This document shows positions 62,043-64,000 of a stretch of DNA of 64,000 nt, one piece after another (positions within the stretch are counted from its first letter, which is position 1; every line of letters starts with the position of its first letter). This DNA is from Clostridiales bacterium (lineage in GTDB: Bacteria; Bacillota; Clostridia; Monoglobales; Monoglobaceae), in assembly GCA_019419865.1 (NCBI GenBank), contig JAHZIG010000012.1, positions 1-64,000 of the forward strand, read 5' to 3'. Under the pieces are notes generated by a model, which made no database searches, had not been told where the DNA came from, and worked only from the letters and a program-made list of their open reading frames with translations. The translations under genes were made by a program, and so were the position numbers.

Positions 62043-63170
62043 ATGGATTTAGATATGAAATTGACATGCAACAGGGATATGCTCAGCGCCGCGGTACAGA
62101 CCGTCTCGCGCGCAGTTTCTCCGCGTTCGTCTTTAAAGGTCTTGGAAGGGATATATATCAAGGCGTATTCGGACGGCAGAACGGTTTTGATAGGAAACGA
62201 TCTGGAGATAGGGATCGAGACGTCTATCGAAACGAACGTCGCGGAGGAAGGCGAGATCGTATTGGGCGCGAAGATGTTCGGGAATATTGTGAGGACGCTC
62301 GATGAAGAAGAGGTCAAGATCGAAACGCTTGAGAACAATCTTACGAGGATAAGCTCGGGCCGCGCCAAGTTTGAGATAACCGGGCTTTCGGCGCATGAGT
62401 TCCCCGGCCTCCCCGAGGTGAGAGACGGATATTCGGTCAAGCTGCCGGGAAGTATTTTAAAGGATATGATAGAGAAGACAAGCTTTTCTGTATCGAAGCT
62501 GGACGACAATCCGGTTTTGACGGGCTGTCTGCTCAAGATAACCAAGGAGGGGCTGTCTATGGTCGCGCTCGACGGCTTTAGAATGGCTATCAGAAACGTT
62601 GAGCTGCCAAACGAGTTTGAGGAAAGGGAGCTTATAATACCCGAGAAGTCGCTGAGCGAGCTTTCTAAGATGATAGAGGACGACGAAGACGAGGTGGAGA
62701 TAACCGCGACCGATTCGCACGCTATCTTTATATGCGGAAGCGCAAAGATGGTCACAAGACTTATCGAGGGCTCTTACATCAACTACAAGAACGTAATACC
62801 CAAGGAGTTCGGCATAGAGATAGAGTGTTCCAAAAACCAGCTTGCCGAGACCGTAAAGAGGGCGTCGCTTATTATAGTCAACGATCTTGTGAAAAGCCCT
62901 ATCAAGTTCAGGATAAGCGAAGGAAATATAAACGTTACCTGCGCGACGACGGCGGGTTCGGTAGACGATAATATACCGGTCGACGTGGGCGATAAATATC
63001 TTGAGATAGGTTTCTATAACAGATACTTAAACGAGGCCTTAAACGTTATCCACGACGACGTTATCAAGCTGAAATTCAATAAATCCGAAATGCCGCTTAT
63101 AATAACGCCGGTCGAAGGCGACGATTATTTATATCTGATCCTGCCGCTGAGACTGAAGGCTTCAGAGTAA
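62043..63170 (+). CDS. dnaN: DNA polymerase III beta sliding clamp
   Basis: A 375-residue sliding clamp that holds polymerase on DNA. It has the three clamp domains: domain 1 from 'LTCNRDMLSAAVQTVSRAVS', the 'GSILKDMIEKTSFSVSKLDDNPVLTG' segment of domain 2, and C-terminal 'LPLRLKA'. The start is either 62043 (closer to the GGCGGAAAGG site) or 62055, which gives 'MKLTCNRDML' as in most homologues. Its stop overlaps the recF start by one base. dnaA and the S4 protein YaaA, commonly around dnaN, are absent. Confidence 0.96.
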   Translation: MDLDMKLTCNRDMLSAAVQTVSRAVSPRSSLKVLEGIYIKAYSDGRTVLIGNDLEIGIETSIETNVAEEGEIVLGAKMFGNIVRTLDEEEVKIETLENNLTRISSGRAKFEITGLSAHEFPGLPEVRDGYSVKLPGSILKDMIEKTSFSVSKLDDNPVLTGCLLKITKEGLSMVALDGFRMAIRNVELPNEFEERELIIPEKSLSELSKMIEDDEDEVEITATDSHAIFICGSAKMVTRLIEGSYINYKNVIPKEFGIEIECSKNQLAETVKRASLIIVNDLVKSPIKFRISEGNINVTCATTAGSVDDNIPVDVGDKYLEIGFYNRYLNEALNVIHDDVIKLKFNKSEMPLIITPVEGDDYLYLILPLRLKASE

Positions 63171-64000
63171 TGCGGGCGAATAGGTTATACCTTTCAAATT
63201 TCAGGAATTACGAGGAACAGAGCGTTGAGTTTTCGCCCGGGATAAACGTCATATTCGGGGACAACGCGCAGGGAAAGACGAATATTTTGGAAGCGGTGCA
63301 TATGTTCTCGCTTGGAAAGTCGAACCGCACCCATCGCGATTCTGAGCTTATACGCCACGGCGAGACGAACGCCAAGATAGAACTGGAATTTGAAGGCGGC
63401 GGCCGCGAGTTTGAGGCGGTAGTTGAGATCGTGAGAAACAAGGGTAAATCGATCAGAGTGAACGATATACCCGTCCGGAGAAACAGTGAATTGATAGGCA
63501 GATTCAACGTGGTGTATTTCGGACCCGAGTATTTGGGCATGGTAAAAGAGGGACCCGGAAAGAGGCGCAGAAACTTAGACGTGCTTATCAGCCAGCTCAA
63601 GCCGGCGTATTTTTCGGCGCTCAGCGATCTGAGAAAGATAGTGGAAAGCAAGAACGCTATTTTAAAGATGCAGAATCCCAACGCGACTATGCTGGGAATA
63701 ATGAACGAAAAGCTTATCAATATATCCGCGGTCTTGATAAAATACCGGAGCAGGTATATAAAGGAGATCGGCGAAATAGCCGCAGAGATCCAAAAAAAGA
63801 TCTCGGGCGATAAGGAGACGTTAACGGTCAGATACGTTTCGTGCATAGGCGCGGCCGACGGACTCGGCGAGACTGAGATAAAGCGGAGGATGGCCGAGAA
63901 GATCGAGAAGAACTCAGAGCGCGAGAAGGCGCGGATGGAGACGCTGATAAGCCCTCACAGAGACGATATTATTTACGAGATCAACGGCAAGGAAGCTAAG
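63170..64000 (+). CDS. recF: DNA replication/repair protein RecF, 5' part
   Basis: The frame opens at ATG 63170, overlapping the dnaN stop (TAATG), and runs to the window end, 277 codons of the usual 360 or so. It starts 'MRANRLYLSNFRNYEEQSVEFSPG'-like, with the Walker A 'GDNAQGKTNILEAV' and 'FSLGKSNRTHRDSELI', all characteristic of RecF, the SMC-like ATPase that loads RecA at gaps with RecO and RecR. The signature and Walker B motifs lie beyond the edge. Confidence 0.95.
   Translation, partial: MRANRLYLSNFRNYEEQSVEFSPGINVIFGDNAQGKTNILEAVHMFSLGKSNRTHRDSELIRHGETNAKIELEFEGGGREFEAVVEIVRNKGKSIRVNDIPVRRNSELIGRFNVVYFGPEYLGMVKEGPGKRRRNLDVLISQLKPAYFSALSDLRKIVESKNAILKMQNPNATMLGIMNEKLINISAVLIKYRSRYIKEIGEIAAEIQKKISGDKETLTVRYVSCIGAADGLGETEIKRRMAEKIEKNSEREKARMETLISPHRDDIIYEINGKEAK

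Overview
The window reads as a stretch of a low-to-mid GC, strictly fermentative Firmicute of the class Clostridia. The evidence is the clostridial gene set: ctsR-mcsA-mcsB-clpC, pyruvate:ferredoxin oxidoreductase, pyruvate formate-lyase with its activase, single-chain PurL, PurO plus a stand-alone AICAR transformylase, a SpoVD-type PBP with PASTA domains, a Spo0E-like peptide, SleC-like cortex-lysis proteins, and SLH and BspA-type surface proteins. Ile codons are strongly biased to ATA. MurE carries the DNPR motif of meso-diaminopimelate ligases. A spore-forming or spore-descended gut-type anaerobe fits; the species cannot be named from the sequence alone.

Layout. 1-1900: the 3' end of a phage/plasmid P4-type primase-helicase, then an iteron-like repeat array with an AT-rich tract, a terminator, a candidate type I toxin-antitoxin module, and copies of a palindromic heptamer-rich repeat. 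1972-4669: yfcE-like phosphodiesterase, coaX and malic enzyme. 4704-9589: a surface-protein island (C-type lectin plus SLH protein; an XRE regulator divergent from two BspA leucine-rich-repeat proteins, with palindromic operators in the promoter). 9687-14303 (minus): the CtsR heat-shock operon with a clear CtsR box. 14654-17805 (minus): ComEC-like and AI-2E-family membrane proteins. 18322-25401: nifJ, pflB and pflA, the pyruvate-to-acetyl-CoA block. 25762-36101: a purine operon, purL-punA-mtaD-purE-purM-purN-purO-AICARFT. 36354-40238 (minus): a 45-residue Spo0E-like gene, lgt, and a pair of M16 peptidase-family genes. 40774-55867: the dcw cell-wall/division cluster mraZ-rsmH-ftsL-spoVD-murE-murF-mraY-ftsW-murG-(MurA-like)-ftsQ. 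56050-57425: fumarase alpha subunit and cytidine deaminase. 57544-60505 (minus): a SleC-like set of peptidoglycan-binding/SpoIID proteins. 60698: tRNA-Arg(CCU). 60939-61568 (minus): YigZ. 62043 to the end: dnaN and the first part of recF.

How it works together. PFOR and PFL both make acetyl-CoA from pyruvate, and malic enzyme and fumarase link this to C4 acids. The purine operon combines de novo steps (FGAM synthase, AIR synthase, GAR transformylase, AIR carboxylation, AICAR formylation, IMP cyclization) with two salvage enzymes; purF, purD, purC, purB and purK are not in the window. The dcw cluster supplies lipid II synthesis and division proteins but lacks murD between mraY and ftsW, and ends at ftsQ without ftsA/ftsZ.

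The most unusual items are the repeat/toxin-antitoxin/iteron region at 760-2620, the XRE-operator-LRR surface island, the degenerate MurA-like protein inside dcw, the long disordered extensions on FtsL, FtsW and FtsQ, a compact three-way-junction structure between murE and murF, and the tiny Spo0E-like gene.
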